Assembly: GCA_947623455.1 (NCBI GenBank)
Contig: OX392535.1
Location: forward strand, 39,270,688-39,334,687
Origin: Mimachlamys varia
Taxonomy: Eukaryota; Mollusca; Bivalvia; Pectinida; Pectinidae
DNA: 64,000 nt
Direction of reading: 5' to 3'
Shown: positions 1-11,476 of the stretch, in pieces
Position numbering within the stretch: the stretch's first letter is position 1
How the letters are laid out: the number at the start of each line of letters is the position of its first letter
Program-made: the position numbers and the translations under genes
Notes under the pieces: generated by a model
What the model was told of the DNA's origin: nothing
What the model saw: the letters and a program-made list of their open reading frames with translations, nothing else
Database searches by the model: none

Positions 1-32
1 TCACAACTGTTTTCCAAACTATTTGATTAACT

Positions 33-788
33 ATGCCAACTAGTCACCAGAAAAGTTGTAGCAGTTCAAAAACTACTGATGAGAGATTGGATGAAATCAC
101 GTGTATGCTGGTTAATGTGGTAACCAAGCAAGACATGGAAGACAGGAATAGGAGACTGAAGGAGGACATACGAGCAGAAAATAAGGAACTAATAGAGGAG
201 TTGAAGGGGAAAATATTTGACCTTGAGACGGAGAATGATGAGCTGCGCCAGACCGTAGGAAGTCTTGAGGAGCAAGTTGCCGAACTCCAGAACTCAAAAG
301 ATGTTTCGGAAGCAAAATACAACGACCTGGAACAACATGGTCGCAAGAACTCTGTAAGAATACATGGATTAGAAGATTCATCTGAGTCAGAAACTGTTGA
401 AGAAAGTGTTCAGAAAATAGTGGATTTTGTAAACGATAAACTGGATGTTCAACTGGACAATGGCGATATAGACATAGCCCACAGATTGGGAAGATTCAAC
501 ATAGGACGACCAAGGAACATGATTGTGAAATTCGTACAACGACGTAAAAGAAATGAAGTGATCAAAGCTCGGAGGAAGTTGAAACGTACTGAATACACCA
601 TATTTGAAGATCTGACGAAGGCAAACCAACGCATACTCAAGGAAGCTTACAAACTTTCCTGTGTAAAAAACACTTACAGTATTGATGGAAAACTTATTGC
701 TGTCTTAGCAAACGGAAAAAAGAGAAAACTCCTGTTTGACACTCCACTTACTGAGGATTATATTTTGAACGATTCCAACTTTAGTTAA
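33..788 (+). CDS. LINE ORF1 protein (coiled coil plus RRM-like nucleic-acid binding)
   Basis: A 251-residue open frame. Residues about 40-100 are charged with a heptad-like pattern, as in the trimerising coiled coil of L1-type ORF1 proteins. Residues about 105-180 look like the RRM-like domain: VRIHG at 108-112, DIAHRLGR at 147-154 and RPRNMIVKF at 159-167. FEDLT at 191-195 and the lysine-rich end resemble the C-terminal RNA-binding domain. The likely role is binding its own RNA and forming the retrotransposition RNP. The first ATG after the leader was taken as start. No stop or frameshift is visible, in contrast to ORF2. The family assignment is from motif order, not from a search. Confidence 0.85.
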   Translation: MPTSHQKSCSSSKTTDERLDEITCMLVNVVTKQDMEDRNRRLKEDIRAENKELIEELKGKIFDLETENDELRQTVGSLEEQVAELQNSKDVSEAKYNDLEQHGRKNSVRIHGLEDSSESETVEESVQKIVDFVNDKLDVQLDNGDIDIAHRLGRFNIGRPRNMIVKFVQRRKRNEVIKARRKLKRTEYTIFEDLTKANQRILKEAYKLSCVKNTYSIDGKLIAVLANGKKRKLLFDTPLTEDYILNDSNFS

Positions 789-1410
789 TTGTGTGTTCTA
801 GATGAACAATCGGTAACGGAACTTGGCACGAGGTGCCGCCAGGAACGTGATTTCCTGGTTTTACCGATACTATTTGACAGTGATGGACATTCATTATTTT
901 TGTGATTGTGTGTAGTGTGTCTTTCATCTGTGCGCTGTATGTGAGTGATTACGGGATTTAACATTCTTTGTAACACAGGTAAGGTAACGCTTTATTTTTC
1001 ACATTATATATCAAATATATCTTAAAAATGTAATACGCTTGACCTGGATCATTCTTTGTCTTATAAAAAGAGTCCTGTTTGTTATTGTATAAATTACGTC
1101 TAGAATTTTGAGTACGATATGGGTTTTTTCCGGATTCTATCATATCCGACTTTGGTCCATTGTCTTATATTAGTGTACTACTTCCGGTGTTTTCGACTAG
1201 TGTACGATATGAAGATGTCCGGACGGTTTAACACGTATTCAGAAGCATGTGTGTAGGTTAATGGTGTTCTTTAGGAAATTGACCATGATTATGTATTTTA
1301 TATCTTATCTTTTTCTTTCTTTCTGTCATCTCTTTTTGCTTTATCTATATTTCTTTGGGATGGTTAAAGTAGATGTATTGCTGGTTAACAAGTACTGCCA
1401 GTATAGATAA
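789..1410 (+). other. LINE inter-ORF spacer
   Basis: About 620 bp between ORF1 and ORF2, long for this element type. Apart from the folded segment at 809-868 I see no coding frame. It is AT-rich, with a TG-rich stretch near 900-960 and a pyrimidine-rich stretch near 1300-1340. Confidence 0.6.
809..868 (+). other. Three-way-junction RNA fold in the LINE inter-ORF region
   Basis: Twenty bases after the ORF1 stop the sequence can form three nested perfect stems. The outer stem pairs 809-816 with 861-868 (8 bp). Hairpin 1 pairs 825-829 with 833-837 (GGCAC/GTGCC, GAG loop). Hairpin 2 pairs 839-845 with 852-858 (CCAGGAA/TTCCTGG, 6-nt loop). The pairings are seen directly. A role in ORF2 translation or RNP assembly is only inferred. 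Confidence 0.6.
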
Positions 1411-4400
1411 GTCATATCGATAATATCGGCCAACTGTCGTGGCATTGGGGATAAGTCTAAGCGTGCTGACATTTTCTCATATTTTAGGGATATGAAAAGT
1501 AACATTATATGTTTACAGGATACGCATTTCACAGAAGATAATGAGAATATAATAATGAATGAGTGGGGTTACCAGTGCTATTTCAATTCGTTTAAATCTA
1601 ATGCAAGGGGTGTTGCAATTCTTTTTGAAAATAATTTTGAATACAAGATACTAAAAGAGAGAAAAGGAGGAAAGCCTAATGGTAATTTTATAGCTATTGA
1701 AAATTAAATTGAAATCGAACATTTGAAAATAACACTCATTAACCTATATGGTCCAAATGATGATAATCCTGAATTTTACAATATAGTATCTGAAACCATA
1801 GAAGATTTTGTTAACAAATATGTTATTATTTGTGGTGATTTCAATCTCGTTTTAAATCCTGAAATAGATTATGATAAATGTTACAAGCACATAAATAATC
1901 CTAAGGCAAGGGATAAGGTCTTAGAAATCATTGATAGCTTTTCATTAATAGACATTTATAGAGAACATCATGAAAACCTTAAAAGATATACATGGAGGAA
2001 AAGTAATCCAATAAAACAGGCCCGCCTAGATTTCTTTCTTGTCTCAGAAAACTTACTTCCTAGTATTATAAAATCAAACATCGAAGCTGGATATAGATCT
2101 GACCATTCTTTTCCGTCGATATTTCTTAAACTCACTGAATTCAAGGCGGGGAAGGGTGTTTGGAAATTCAATAATAGTTTACTTCAAGATATGACATATT
2201 TGAATCTAGTGAAAGAAAGTATAGAGGAGTTTAAAAGTATATATTGTCTTCCTGTTTATAATATTGCTGATAAAAGTATATTGAACATACCAGATGCTGA
2301 GCTCCAGTTTACCATTGAAGATCCTATTTTTCTTGAGATTTTACTTACACATATTAGAGGGAAAACAATTTCTTATTCTGCCTCCATGAAAAAACAACAG
2401 AATTTAAGAGAAGATAATTTAAAGAAAGCTATTCAAAAACTTGAGGAGCAACAAGATGAAATAGATATTGTAACATTAGATTCCAAGAAAAAAGAATTAG
2501 AATCAATCAGAGAACATAAAATAAGAGGTAGCTTAATAAGGTCAAGAGCGAAATGGATTGTAGAAGGTGAAAAACCAACAAACTATTTTTTTAATTTAGA
2601 AAACAGAAATTTTACTTCGAAAATAATACCTAAATTGCAATTAGAAGATGGAAAGTTAATAACAAATCAAGAAGACATTTTGAATGAAGTTCACAATTTT
2701 TATGAAAAACTATATAGTTCTAACACTGAAATAGAGGATGTAGATTTAGATGAGTTATTTAAAGATTATAACATAAGCAAATTAGATAGACAAGATGCAG
2801 AAAGACTGGAGGGTCCGATAACACTAGCTGAAGCAGGAAAAACATTATATAGCATGAAGAATAATAAAAGTCCTGGTATAGATGGGTTTACAGCTGAATT
2901 TTTTAAATGTTTTTGGAAATATTTGGGTAATTTTGTTGTAAGGTCTTTAAATTCGGGGTTTGAAAGGGGCGAATTATCTATATCTCAACGACGGGGAATT
3001 ATAACATGCATACCAAAGGGAGATAAACCCAGGCACTTTATAAAAAACTGGAGACCAATTTCATTACTAACTGTCGTGTATAAAATAGCTTCTGGTTCAA
3101 TAACAGGTAGAATAAAAAGGGTTTTAGATACAATCATAGACAATGATCAAACTGGGTTTCTAGCGGGGCGTTATATAGGGGAAAACACTAGACTAGTATA
3201 TGACTTGATGCAATACTCTGAAGATAATAATATTCCAGGCATGCTATTAATGATTGATTTTGAAAAGGCTTTCGATTCGGTTTCTTGGGGATTTATTGAA
3301 AAAGTTTTAGTTTTTTTCGGTTTTGGAATCAGTATCATAAATTGGGTCAAGGTATTTCATAAAAATGTTAGTGCAACAATCAATCAGGGCGGAAACTTAT
3401 CATCTTTTTTTAATATCGAAAGGGGATGCCGGCAGGGCGACCCGATCGCACCGTATATTTTTATTATCTGTGCCGAAATTCTAGCTCTCAAATTACGAAA
3501 AAATAGTAATATAATAGGTATTGAAATTAATAAATGTCCAATCTTACTCTCACAGTATGCAGACGATACATCTTTGGCACTGAACGGCTCTGAGAGATCT
3601 CTTAAAGGATCTATTATTGAATTAAATTCTTTTGCTAAAATGTCAGGTTTAAAAATAAATGTATCCAAAACACAGGTAATCTGGATCGGTAGTAAAAAAT
3701 TCAGTAATGATACCTTTCTTCCTGAGCTCAACTTACAGTGGGGCAGACACAAATTTACGCTTTTAGGGATTGATTTTCACGTAAATTTGCACGAGATACC
3801 AAAAATGAATTTTGACAAAAAGTTAACAAAATTAAAGTCATTGATTAAAATATGGAAAAGAAGAACTTTAACTCCTATTGGTAGAATCCACATTATTAAA
3901 TCACTTCTCATTTCACAATTGAATCACTTATTTATCTCGCTGCCAAATCCTAATGAACTTTTCCTTTCAAAACTAAATTCAATCTTATTTGAATTCTTGT
4001 GGAACAGCAAAACAGATAAAGTTAAAAGAGAAGGTATAATTCAAAATTACTTTAATGGTGGCTTAAAAATGATAAATATTAAAGCATTCATAGACTCTTT
4101 AAAACTAAGTTGGATCAGAAGGCTTTTTCAGACAACTTCCAAATGGCAAATAATCTTTAAAAGTATTGCTAATATAGACATGCTTACAAATTGTGGTAAT
4201 GACTATGTACAAATATGTCAAAGACAGTGTAAAAATAAATTCTGGTCTGATGTTTTTAAAGCATGGAACAAACTTAATTTAATCAAAGAAAACAAAATTG
4301 TCAAACACAAATGTATTTTAAAAACACCAATATGGTTCAACAGACATATAACTGTTGGTCAGAAATCAGTATTTTATAAAAGTTTATATGAAAAAAATAT

Positions 4401-5229
4401 TATTACTATAAATGATTTAGTGAAGGATCATAATCTGGGACAGTTCTACAGTTTTCAGGAAATTATTAACACATATCAGGTAACTACTAATTTCCTTCAT
4501 TACCATAGTATTTTGTCAGCAGTGAAAAAGTTTGTATCATCAACTGAAATCCCAAAATCAAAACTTCCATACCCACTTTTACCATTGAATATAGAACCAT
4601 TTCTGAAAACAAGGAAGGGATCTAAAGATTTTTATAATATCTTAATAGAAAATAACACTATACCAACAGGGAAAAAGAAATGGAATGAAATTTTTGATTT
4701 AAATGATTTAACATGGACTCAAATATACAAAATTCCTTTTAGTGTCACAAAAAATACAAAACTTCAATGGATTCAGTACAGAGTTAACCACCACATTTTA
4801 ACAACAAATTCTTTTCTTTTTAAATCACATTTAGCCATTTCTCCTTTTTGTACTCTATGCAATTCTGAAACTGAAACTATAATACACATTTTATGGGAAT
4901 GTCGAGAAGTCCAAAATCTACTGGATAGTTTAAAAATTCTACTAGATGCTCTATTTATTCCATTTAATTTCAATAAACAATCATTTATTCTTGGATTGCT
5001 ATCACAGAATCACAGTAACTGTAAAGTTGATAATGAAATACTTCTGATTATTAAACAATATATATACAAAATGCGATGCTTTCACAATTCTCTTAACATT
5101 AATAGACTAATTATGACAATAAAAGATGATTAACTTTTGCAAAGGTATATTGCAATCAGCAAAGGTGATATTTCAAGGGAAAATTTTGAAAAAGAATGGA
5201 AAAAATGGGAGAAAATTGCTGAACTATAA
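1411..5229 (+). pseudogene. LINE ORF2 (AP endonuclease plus reverse transcriptase), interrupted by in-frame stops
   Basis: Endonuclease signatures start near 1426 (SANCRGIG), then CLQDTHF, GDFN near 1834, and YRSDHS with the SDH triad at 2098-2106. Reverse-transcriptase blocks follow: SPGIDGF, NWRPISLL, MIDFEKAFDS (catalytic Asp), GCRQGDP and YADD at 3556-3567. A CCHC-type knuckle lies at about 4849-4902. The frame is constant throughout, but TAA at 1705-1707 separates the start of the endonuclease from the rest. TAA at 5131-5133 cuts about 31 residues that continue in frame (ending FEKEWKKWEKIAEL) to a stop at 5227. Another TAA at 1408 lies just before the first endonuclease motif, and no ATG is seen there, so the original start is unclear. 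The largest uninterrupted piece is 1723-5133. Confidence 0.88.
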
Positions 5230-5445
5230 ATTTTTTCATTTCTTTTTTTGACAATATTATTTCTTTAATGTATAACCACTACAGTGTGCGCCGATTCCAC
5301 TAAATTATATTCTGACTTTAGTTAAATTTTAGTTTTATGCTAATGTTTAGATTAATGATTAAAAATCTTGTGCCATCCCATTATTCCCCCTCCTTCCTGT
5401 CTCTCCTGCCCCCCCCCAACTATCTATTTCCCTCCCCCCTCCCCC

Positions 5446-5483
5446 CCCTCTCTCTCTCTCTCTCTCTCTCCCTCTCTCTCTCA
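5446..5483. repeat. (CT)n microsatellite with flanking poly-C tracts
   Basis: A run of CT dinucleotides with one interruption, preceded by C-rich tracts from about 5385. It lies downstream of the LINE and may mark decayed 3' sequence. Confidence 0.85.
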
Positions 5484-5936
5484 TATAATCCACAACATAT
5501 GACTTTACCTACTGAATACTATAAGTAAAGTTTATTAATTAAATAAGATGATAGTTATAAGAGTATGAAAGTATGATACAAAGATATGCATGTATGAGTG
5601 ATAAATGCAATAAGTGAATTACTGGGAGGAGGTGTATACATATACACAGGTATGTTTTATATAGTATGTATGAGTACATACTGTGAGTACTGAAGTACAT
5701 AATGCCTAAGATGTGTAACTGTGTATGCTATTGAACTATAATGTATGCTATACGGATGTTGTTTATGGTGTGTTTACATGCCATGCTCCTTTATAGTGTA
5801 TAGAATTAATTTTGTGCGAATGCTATACTGTGTATAAAGCAATGGGGTTTTTTTATGGAACATTGCTGATGGTATATACATTTATTTTTGCTTTATAGAC
5901 AAATAATTGTATATCATAATATAAGAACTGTGGTAT
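5484..5936. other. AT-rich spacer, no gene seen
   Basis: AT-rich sequence with several short GTATG/CATAC self-complementary motifs that resemble pieces of the 46-bp repeat that follows. It may be the degenerate edge of that array. Confidence 0.5.
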
Positions 5937-6922
5937 ATATGGAATGTTGTAATGGTGTGTATGATACACAGAACTATGGTATGTATGGAATCTTGAAATG
6001 GTGTGTATGGTATACAGAACTATGGTATATATGGAATGTTGTAATGGTGTGTATGATACACAGAACTATGGTTTGTATGGAATGTTGTAATGGTGTGTAT
6101 GGTATACAGAACTATGGTTTGTATAAAATAACGTAAGGGTGTGTATGGTATACAGAACTATGGTATGTATGGAATGTTGTGATTGCGTGTATGGTATACA
6201 GAACTATGGTATTTCTGGAATGTTGTAATGGTGTGTATGCTATACAGAACTATGGTATGTATGGAATGTTGTAATGGTGTGTATGGTATACAGAACTATG
6301 GTTTGTATAGAATAATGTAAGGGTGTGTATGGTATACAGAACTATGGTATGTATGGAATGTTGTAATGGTGTGTATGGTATACAGAACTATGGTTTGTAT
6401 AGAATAATGTAAGGGTGTGTATGGTATACAGAACTATGGTTTGTATAGAATAATGTAAGGGTGTGTATGCTATACAGAACTATGGTATGTATGGAATGTT
6501 GTAATGGTGTGTATGGTATACAGAACTATATATGGTTTGTATAGAATAATGTAAGTATGGTATACAGAACGATGGTTTGTATAGATTAATGTATTGGTGT
6601 GTATGGTATACAGAACTATGGTATTTCTGGAATGTTATAATGGTTTGTATGGTATACAGAACTATGGTATGTATGGAATGTTGTAATGGTGTGTATGGTA
6701 TACAGAACTATGGTATGTATGGAATGTTGTAATGGTGTGTATGGTATACAGAACTATGGTTTGTATAGATTAATGTAAGGGTGTGTATGGTATACAGAAC
6801 TATGGTATGTATGGAATGTTGTAATGGTGTGTATGGTATACAAAACTATGGTATGTATGGAATGTTGTAATGATGTGTATGGTATACAGAACTATGGTAT
6901 GTATGGAATGTTGTAATGGTGT
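5937..6922. repeat. 46-bp tandem array, about 21 copies, two unit types
   Basis: The unit contains the constant half GTATGGTATACAGAACTATGG. The other half comes in two forms: TATGGAATGTTGTAATGGTG or TATAGAATAATGTAAGGGTG. The two forms are interspersed irregularly. Open frames across it are by-products of the repeat. Confidence 0.9.
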
Positions 6923-7008
6923 TCAGATAATCATACATGTGTATTTCTATTATTGTAAACAATGATATTGTCATGTGTGTGTTAAAAATCTGAATAAAAT
7001 TATAAATT

Positions 7009-7036
7009 AAAAAAAAAAAAAAAAAAAATAAATAAA
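7009..7036 (+). repeat. Poly(A)-rich tract
   Basis: A run of about 18 A followed by AATAAATAAAT. It could be the tail of a retroposed sequence, but no SINE head is recognisable upstream. Confidence 0.5.
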
Positions 7037-8349
7037 TTGTGTACAAGTTGGTATAAAAAAAAATGGTCCATTTCATCTACACTGCTGAGGATATGTACAA
7101 TAGTAAATACAATTATTGTATCAGAATGACTCAATTCATCAAGGCTTTGTTTATAAGCTTTGGTCATGTGTGAGAGTCTGCGAGCCCCCTCATCTCGATT
7201 TAGAACCCCAGCATACCGTTGCATGTACCATACATAAATCATACTTTAACCAATCAGAAGAAAATGTTAACAAGTACTTGGAATTACTCATTATACAGAA
7301 ATTTAATCACTTCTTTGACATAAAGGACCAGGATAGAGGCTGGTGTCATACTAGCAATTAACCTGCAGAATTTACTTCAACCTTCACATAATGTTTAAAT
7401 AATGCAGCTATAGGACTTATAGCTATACATGTAGGTTTATTAGTTCAATGTTTCAACAAAAATGTAAGTGAGTTGATCTTTGATTACTGCACATTCCTAT
7501 ATTATTTTAATTTCTCAGGCATTTAAAAAATACAACAAATGAAAGAATCTTATAACTCCAACACGATTATTTTATCATGATTAGGGTCTTGATCCTCCAA
7601 TACATACAAGCAGATCCCCGCCAACAAATATTAAACTGACCTAGTTTGCGACCCTGTTTCGAGATCACAGGGACCCGCGAAAATGAAGACTAGACTAAGA
7701 TTAAAGCTTTGATTGACTGTCTGGAAAGCATGAGATCAAACTTATGTTTAGTCCTAATTTGAGTCATTGATAAATTTCATTTGGCACCTAGTCAAACGAT
7801 TTACTCGTTGCATTTACTGTTTTTTTGCATAAATGACAATTTGACTTATGCAATATTATATTAATTCTCAAGACCCTCTGAGTGTTTATAATTACTTACC
7901 TGCAAACCGGTTGGACGGAGATCAATTTGCTAATGCTGTTGCGGATATGTTCAATTATGAATGACTGACCGACACACCAAGATAATATATGAATGAATCG
8001 TTGTTAAGTTGCCGGTGATGATGACATCCTTTTGTGACATCCCTAGCCAAAGATAAGCGGTACGATATCTTATTGCACAACACACCGTAAAGCATAGGTA
8101 TATACTTTTTCTCTGTACAGGCCTTGTCCAATTAGAGTTACCTCCCTTTAAACTGGCTGACAGTTAGTATGAAAGTAAAACCTTACCAAAATAAGTTTGA
8201 TAATATAACCAGTATTATACGTAATGCTAACCTTGTACTTTCCTTGTTTTCAGTGATAATCACATGAATTAATATTTTAACACAAGCACTTGTTTTACCA
8301 AAATGGTTTTTGACTATAAGTAAATTTTATTGTCCGACGTTAGAACAAG
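7037..8349. other. Non-coding spacer, no gene recognised
   Basis: AT-rich sequence on both strands without a convincing long frame, splice-linked exon or RNA gene. It ends at the tRNA. Confidence 0.6.
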
Positions 8350-8431
8350 GTCGTCGTGGCCGAGTGGTTAAGGCGATAGACTAGAAATCTATTGGGGTCT
8401 CCCCGCGCAGGTTCGAATCCTGCCGACGACG
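8350..8431 (+). tRNA. tRNA-Ser (anticodon AGA)
   Basis: A complete cloverleaf. The acceptor stem pairs 8350-8356 with 8424-8430, with discriminator G at 8431. The A-box-like D arm reads TGGCCGAGTGGTTAAGG. The anticodon stem is 8376-8380/8388-8392 with loop CTAGAAA and anticodon AGA at 8383-8385. A long variable arm (GGGG tct CCCC), typical of serine tRNAs, follows. The T arm is 8407-8423 with loop TTCGAAT. There is no intron. A run of seven T at 8439-8445 is a good RNA polymerase III terminator. It decodes UCU (and UCC/UCA/UCG as inosine allows). Confidence 0.97.
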
Positions 8432-8438
8432 CTTATTA

Positions 8439-8445
8439 TTTTTTT
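8439..8445 (+). terminator. RNA polymerase III terminator of tRNA-Ser
   Basis: Seven consecutive T residues eight bases after the tRNA 3' end. Confidence 0.85.
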
Positions 8446-9865
8446 CATCATTTTATTTTTACCAGACCTTCTTGACGTAAAAGATCATATGCATAAGGAA
8501 CACAAAATTACTGAAATAATTTCTTTTTGTTATTTTTGGTTTAAGATAAAAGAATCTCGCGGTCACATATAACGATAAACAATGAAAGGCTTTGAAGTCA
8601 GTCGCGGTTAAGACAGGTACAAAAATGTGCTTGCGTAAGTTTATTGATTGGTCAGGTTAACTACCTGAGCGTGCCTTCAGAGCGTAGGTGAACATGACCA
8701 CCTGATATCGAGGATGTCTGGCACTTCCATGGCGGATGATCATGAAATGGCCATGTAGAGCACGGACTTAGATTATTGCTATGTAAGTCCGTGTGTAGAG
8801 TAAACTCATATTTAATAGCATTTCTTTTGTGAATGACAGAATTGAGGTACATTTATCGGGATAGAAAGCAATAAGCCAGCCTGATTCCCATCTGGCAACC
8901 GCTTCAAGGTCAAGTTGAATTTTTCACAGTCTGCAAATTTGTTACAGCTACATGTAGTTTTGAACCCAAACTAAAGTGTTTAGAAAACTTTTTGGGGCTT
9001 TAATTCAGGTGGGGCCCACTTCAACAACATACGGAAGTTAGAAGACATTTCAAAATGGACGCGTGTTTACAAATACCAAGTTTCAACTGCTGCTGTACCG
9101 GTAACCGCGTCAGAATTCATCTTGAATATTGCTGATATCGGTTGATCTTAAATAAATCTACAAATATGATAAGTTATTAGGCTTGATTTTCGCTTCAAGT
9201 TTTGCCGAAAGTTACGTATATTGGGCCTTTAATATTCATTTGAGAACCCCACTCGTAGACAATATGTTCCTATATAAGTATGCAAAGAGACAAACATACA
9301 GTGCTATAACGGGATGACCACACAATGTCCATGGTAAATATATTCACCCAATGTCCACATGTGCAACTTCATGGCATATGAAAACCAAACACATATATGC
9401 TACATTACCATGGAAATATCTTAAAGTCTATATATTTGTCTTAATTCTGACGTACCCAAATTACAAATGACGTCATCCCTGGGCCAGGATTTGGGAGGGA
9501 GGGGGACACACTTGGATTATTTCCTTAATTTTATTGGCATCATTAAAACAAAAAATCACACAAAAGAAAAGAAAAGGACGAATGAAGTTTTATTTCACAG
9601 TCTTGATTATGGTATTAATTGCAAAATGTTTATTTTATGGATGACAATAGCTTTTACTTAAGATCATGGTCAAAACATATATCTGCCTATTGTTACAAAT
9701 TCTCTTCAGTGACATCAAAACACAGGGTATAAACCAAGGTCAAAGCATGAATTTAAAGTTCAAATGTGTAATGTATTTCAAGGTCACAGTGTCGTTATGT
9801 ACATGTACCACAAGGTCATTGTTGTGTGCTGCAAGGTCATGATTTTTATTTTCATTTTTTAGTGT
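8446..9865. other. Non-coding spacer with one small hairpin insertion
   Basis: No gene recognised. A perfect 10-bp stem (8761-8770 with 8784-8793) is flanked on both sides by the 7-bp direct repeat TGTAGAG (8754-8760 and 8794-8800). Confidence 0.55.
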
Positions 9866-9955
9866 TTTTTTTTCTTTTTTTTTCTTTGGTTCTTTCTTTC
9901 TTTCTTTCATTCTTTCTTTTCTTTCTTTCATTCTTTCTTTTCTTTCTTTACGCTA
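9866..9955. repeat. (TTTC)n-rich microsatellite
   Basis: Imperfect TTTC/TTTCTTTCA repeats. The lysine/glutamate-rich or phenylalanine-rich frames through it are artefacts. Confidence 0.85.
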
Positions 9956-11043
9956 ATGGTTTGCATCATGCATGTCAAGGTCATTTATGCAATGTATTAC
10001 AATATCACTGATAATGGTTATGAACAAAAGTTAGTAACCGTCTAACATCATTGCATTTCTTGAGCATTTTGTTGGAAAAAAAGCAAAACAAAGGCAAAAA
10101 CACACATTCAAGATATTTAATTATAGTGATACAAGATACTAATAAAACATAAAACAGTAAGTTAATATACTAAGTACCAGCATGTAAAATTACATAAAGA
10201 AAATAAAGATGAAAATGTAAATCACCACACACACAATATTGTAAAAATATAGTAAACTATTGCATGGTAAATATATAATATCATCAATAAATTATATCAC
10301 ATTCATCGATATTGTTTCCAAAATGTATCAATACTATCTACATAATAATATCACAGATGTTTGTCAACACAAGGACAATACAACAGCTGTACCTGGTTGT
10401 TCTTTTGACCGTGAGAAAAATCGAAAATACAAATCTATAACATACACAAACAAGGGGATCATAGCCCTCAACAAATCACATGACAATCAAACCAAAGGCA
10501 CTATTTCCCCCCGCTAGTAATGTTTCAAGCAATTTGGTTAAAATACACCGAGGCATTTAGGAGTAGTAGCATATAAAAACAATATTATAGCTCAGTTGTC
10601 CTTTCGGGGCCCAGGTTTTCAGTCACCAGAAGTTGATTCAACTTTCTAAATTTAAGAAATATTTGCCCTTCTCTATTGATTTTTCAGACCATTTGGTTGA
10701 AACCAACCAAGGCTATAAGAAGGAGAAGTGTTTTAAGGGAAAAGTTCGTCGTCGGAAACCCACGTGACATTGCTCTCTTACTTGGGTTTCCTATGATTGG
10801 AAAAGTTCTCATTTGGGTTTCTTATGATGGGAAAAGTTTGGAGACAGCAAAATGCGAACGGTGCATTGCACATGGCGACGGACAATGTACACTGCATCAT
10901 CTGTAAATTTTCACTATATTAAAAATCACCTTAGGATGACCATATCCATTCATATATTTTTTCAGTTGTTTATGTGACAGGACGGAAATTGCACCAATGT
11001 ATCTAAGTTGGGCTGTGGATATAGTATGAGGGCTACAACAATC
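9956..11043. other. Non-coding spacer with decayed interspersed repeat
   Basis: No gene recognised. Around 10520-10780 the motif 'accatttggttgaaa ... aaaagttcgtcgtcgga' resembles the tail of a widespread invertebrate interspersed repeat, in two degenerate pieces (10520 and 10680). A short direct repeat of about 31 bp (TGGGTTTCCTATGATTGG) lies at about 10785-10845. Confidence 0.45.
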
Positions 11044-11288
11044 AGGGCCCAGTTGTTCAAAAGGTGATTGGCTTAATCAGTGATTAGTGCAAATTTTAAT
11101 TTTCCTGTAAGTTTGAAACAATACCAGTGAATAAGTTACAACTTTCCAGATGATAAAAATCTAGTACTGTCAATTTACGCACAAAATTGTGGGATTGTAC
11201 CTTGTATTTTGACAGAATTATTTAAAGTTGAAATGTTGTTAAAAGTGGTTAAGCTATAATATTATCATCATTTGATCAACTGGGCCCT
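11044..11288. mobile_element. MITE-like element, 245 bp, AGGGCCCAGTTG termini
   Basis: The ends are inverted repeats: AGGGCCCAGTTGTTCAAA at 11044-11061 against AGGGCCCAGTTGATCAAA read from 11288 backwards, with one mismatch. The interior has no coding capacity. This is a non-autonomous DNA transposon structure. I do not see an unambiguous target duplication. Confidence 0.75.
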
Positions 11289-11300
11289 AACGTTTGTTGT

Positions 11301-11476
11301 AGGGAACATACAAATATTCAACCTCTAATTATCATAAAAGCATATTAAAGATGTATTGTAAGGAAACATACAAATATTCAACCCCTAATTATCATATATG
11401 CATATTAATGATGTATTGTAAGGAAACATACAAATATACAACTCCTAATTATCATATATGCATATTAATGATGTAT
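11301..11476. repeat. 60-bp tandem repeat, about 2.9 copies
   Basis: Three consecutive copies begin at 11301, 11361 and 11421 with AGGAAACATACAAATATTCA and differ by a few substitutions. The array starts 12 bp after the MITE at 11044-11288. Confidence 0.85.

Larger units (their letters stand above)
1..5300 (+). mobile_element. L1/Tx1-type LINE retrotransposon, 5' end cut by window edge, ORF2 broken
   Basis: A two-ORF non-LTR retrotransposon. An ORF1 with coiled coil and RNA-binding domain is followed after about 620 bp by an ORF2 with an apurinic-type endonuclease, a reverse transcriptase with a YADD core and a C-terminal CCHC knuckle. ORF1 is open. ORF2 has in-frame stops at 1705 and 5131, so this copy is probably dead or needs readthrough. 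Only 32 bp of 5' leader is in the window, so the true 5' end lies outside. I cannot fix the 3' end: no clear poly(A) tail or target-site duplication is visible, and the sequence after 5229 passes into AT-rich DNA and a CT microsatellite. The clade call rests on motif resemblance to L1/Tx1 elements. Confidence 0.88.

Noticed and set aside
5888..6136. 82-codon frame rich in NGVYGIQNYG
   Set aside because: By-product of the 46-bp tandem repeat.
10676..10906. Small + strand open frame of 76 codons
   Set aside because: It lies on a decayed interspersed repeat with a short internal tandem; no domain or splice signal.
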